From Candidatus Nitrosopumilus sp. (lineage in GTDB: Archaea > Thermoproteota > Nitrososphaeria > Nitrososphaerales > Nitrosopumilaceae): a stretch of DNA of 17,278 nt. Where the stretch lies: positions 1 through 17,278 of the forward strand of contig JABHXI010000034.1 in assembly GCA_018657375.1 (NCBI GenBank), given 5' to 3'. The position numbers and the translations under genes are program-made. This document shows positions 15,833-17,278 of this stretch, one piece after another. Below the pieces are notes generated by a model that was not told where the DNA came from, made no database searches, and saw nothing but the letters and a program-made list of their open reading frames with translations. Each line of letters opens with the position of its first letter. Within the stretch, counting starts at the first letter, position 1.

Positions 15833-17143
15833 ATGAAAGATGATTTTGATGTAATTATAATTGGAGGCGGAATACTAGGGACTTCTCTTTCATATTTTTT
15901 GTCATTTCTAAATAAATCAAAAAAAATTGCAGTTATAGAACAGGAGCATAGCGTTGCACAGCATACGAGTAAGAGAAATACTGGAAAAGTTCACGCACCG
16001 TATCTATACAACCCCGAAAAGAAAAGATTGTTTGCTAAAACAGCATTTCACGGATATGATATGTGGGAACAGTATTCTAAATTAAAAAATATTCCGTTTA
16101 AAAAAGATGGAGTAATTGAGGTTGCAGTAAATCAAAAAGATGTCAATGTTCTTGAAAAATATTGCAAATGGGGAAAACAAAATGGTTTGAAAGATAAAGA
16201 TATTGAATTGGTGAGTAAGGAGGAATTGAAAAAAATTGAACCTGAAATAAAATGTGAATCTGCATTGTATGTCCACAAGGACGCATCAACGGATTATTCA
16301 TTGTGTACAAGTTCAATAATGCAAGACAGTAAAAGAAACAATACAAAATTTCTCGTAAATTCAAGAGTTACAAAAATTGAAAAAAGTGAAAATGGGTGGA
16401 ACTTGACATTAAATAAAAAAGATAAAATTCATACAAAATTTCTTGTAAATGCTGCAGGCGGAGAATCCATAAACATTGCGCACGGATTAGATACTGCTAA
16501 AAATTTAACGGATGTTCATTTTAGAGGAGAGTATTGGAAAGTTCCAAAAGAATACAACAATTTGACAAAAAAAAGTGTATACTCTGTTCCTGAATTTACA
16601 GAATATCCATTTTTAGATCCTCATTGGATAATGAAAGTTGATGGAAGTTGCGAGATTGGGCCAAATGCAGTTCCAGTATTCAGTCCATATGGGTACAGTA
16701 AATCAGAAAACATCAAAGAATTTGTTCCAAAAATACTTGAAATGCTAGGATCAGGTGCAAGAAAAACAATTTTTGATAAACAATTTCAAAAACTTGTAAT
16801 GACAGAGATACAGTCATCGATGTCAAAATCTGCAATGGTGGACAGGATTAAGAAATTTTTGCCAGCAATAGATGAGAATAAAATCACAGAAAAAGGAACT
16901 GCAGGAATTAGATCGTCAGTTATTGGTCAAGATGGAAAATTTATTCCGGATGTTATTTTACTTGAAGGCGACATGTCATTTCACATTTTAAATTACAATT
17001 CACCAGGGGCCACAGGGGCACTACCATTTTCAGCACATGTCATAAATCAATTACACAAAACAGGTCTATTTGAAAGTGAAAACATGGAAGCACAATGTGG
17101 ACCTTGGAAATTTAATGAGATCATAGAAAAGTTAAATGAATAA
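15833..17143 (+). CDS. FAD-dependent oxidoreductase, L-2-hydroxyglutarate oxidase (LhgO)-like
   Basis: A 436-residue member of the DAO/COG0579 flavoprotein family. LhgO oxidises L-2-hydroxyglutarate to 2-oxoglutarate and passes electrons to oxygen or quinone. Seen: the FAD Rossmann motif DVIIIGGGILGTSLSYFL (6-23) with E36 at the ribose position, SKRNTGKVHAPYLYNPEKKR (46-65; the family's RNSGVIHAGIYY-type loop), NAAGG (206-210), FRGEYW (230-235), YPFLDPHWIMKVDGSCEIGPNAVPVF (258-283), the GIRSSVIG segment (358-365), and the C-terminal FAD-contact region NYNSPGATGALPFSA (387-401). The spacing matches LhgO far better than malate:quinone oxidoreductase, though a different 2-hydroxyacid substrate is possible. 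It may be controlled through the palindrome at 15793-15813. It ends two bases before the convergent tRNA. Confidence 0.86.
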   Translation: MKDDFDVIIIGGGILGTSLSYFLSFLNKSKKIAVIEQEHSVAQHTSKRNTGKVHAPYLYNPEKKRLFAKTAFHGYDMWEQYSKLKNIPFKKDGVIEVAVNQKDVNVLEKYCKWGKQNGLKDKDIELVSKEELKKIEPEIKCESALYVHKDASTDYSLCTSSIMQDSKRNNTKFLVNSRVTKIEKSENGWNLTLNKKDKIHTKFLVNAAGGESINIAHGLDTAKNLTDVHFRGEYWKVPKEYNNLTKKSVYSVPEFTEYPFLDPHWIMKVDGSCEIGPNAVPVFSPYGYSKSENIKEFVPKILEMLGSGARKTIFDKQFQKLVMTEIQSSMSKSAMVDRIKKFLPAIDENKITEKGTAGIRSSVIGQDGKFIPDVILLEGDMSFHILNYNSPGATGALPFSAHVINQLHKTGLFESENMEAQCGPWKFNEIIEKLNE

Positions 17144-17145
17144 AA

Positions 17146-17247
17146 TGGCGCCGAGAGGGAGATTTGAACTCCCGTTCCCTTGCGAGAACGCGCTTTATGG
17201 TTAAACAATTTCCAGGCGCGCGCCCTACCAGGCTAGGCGACCTCGGC
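17146..17247 (-). tRNA. tRNA-Ser (anticodon GGA) with intron and encoded CCA
   Basis: On the minus strand: acceptor stem GCCGAGG (17241-17247) pairs with TCTCGGC (17150-17156; one G-U), discriminator G, encoded CCA at 17146-17148. The D stem is GCCT/GGGC. The anticodon stem is CGCGC/GCGCG. The anticodon GGA lies at 17211-17213. A long variable arm (TTCTC/GGGAA) marks a class II tRNA. The T arm is GGGAG, TTCAAAT, CTCCC. Long variable arm, GGA and discriminator G all agree on serine. The anticodon loop is split by a 15-base intron after position 37. It lies convergent to and two bases from the FAD enzyme stop. Confidence 0.95.
17195..17209 (-). other. tRNA-Ser intron (15 bases, position 37/38)
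   Basis: Minus-strand intron ATTGTTTAACCATAA. Pairing of loop bases 33-35 (TGG) with intron CCA gives a bulge-helix-bulge with two 3-base bulges, AAA and AAA. The outermost pair of the expected 4-base central helix (C32 against T) is a mismatch, so the splice motif is slightly relaxed. It would be removed by the archaeal tRNA splicing endonuclease. Confidence 0.85.
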
Positions 17248-17266
17248 AGAAGTCTTGCGACAATTC

Positions 17267-17278
17267 TATTTCATAAAA
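17267..17278 (-). promoter_or_regulatory. TATA-like element for tRNA-Ser, at window edge
   Basis: The minus strand reads TTTTATGAAATA about 20-31 bases before the first base of the mature tRNA. It is a plausible TATA box but is cut by the end of the window. Confidence 0.35.

Overview
This window looks like a piece of chromosome from an ammonia-oxidising-type archaeon of the Thaumarchaeota (Nitrososphaerota), most like the low-GC marine Nitrosopumilus group. The evidence is an AT-rich sequence, an archaeal exosome/SBDS operon, an archaeal RNA polymerase subunit Rpo3 next to archaeal-type ribosomal proteins (eL18, uL13, uS9), a CofE (coenzyme F420) homologue, a two-subunit archaeal 2-oxoacid:ferredoxin oxidoreductase, and a tRNA-Ser gene with an intron at the usual archaeal site. 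TATA-like boxes recur about 25-31 bases before start codons, and TTG or GTG starts are common. Both point to largely leaderless transcription. This placement is inference from gene content; no search was run.

Layout. 1-1815 (minus): SBDS, Rrp4 and Rrp41 (cut off by the window edge), joined by one-base TAATG stop/start overlaps. 1903-4604 (plus, divergent from SBDS): Rpo3, then eL18-uL13-uS9 with overlapping ends, then a sugar-nucleotide-type nucleotidyltransferase where many archaea have RpoN/RpoK. 8344-4582 (minus): one tight four-gene operon with an archaeal-type large/small dehydratase pair followed by a bacterial-type LeuC/LeuD pair. The two small-subunit genes share an exactly identical 33-base, 11-codon block. 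8418-10793: CofE, a tail-anchored unknown protein, a Met/Gly-rich small unknown protein (minus) and another unknown protein. 13665-10803 (minus): fused gamma-alpha subunit and beta subunit of a 2-oxoacid:ferredoxin oxidoreductase. 13719-15044: a 48-residue cysteine-rich mini-protein and a D-2-hydroxyacid dehydrogenase that diverge from a single shared TATA element, then a possible 29-codon ORF or small RNA with its own TATA box and a hairpin/T-tract terminator. 15082-17143: two small unknown proteins (minus) diverging from an L-2-hydroxyglutarate oxidase-like FAD enzyme, with a perfect 21-base palindrome over the promoters. 17146-17247 (minus): tRNA-Ser(GGA) with a 15-base intron.

The genes cover core information processing (RNA decay, ribosome maturation, transcription, translation), branched-chain or lysine-type amino acid synthesis, 2-oxoacid and 2-hydroxyacid redox chemistry, and cofactor synthesis. 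I see no insertion sequence, CRISPR array, prophage or defence island. The window reads as compact core chromosome. Its novelty lies in small details: the identical codon block, unlisted mini-genes, shared promoters, a shortened Rpo3 and the tRNA intron.
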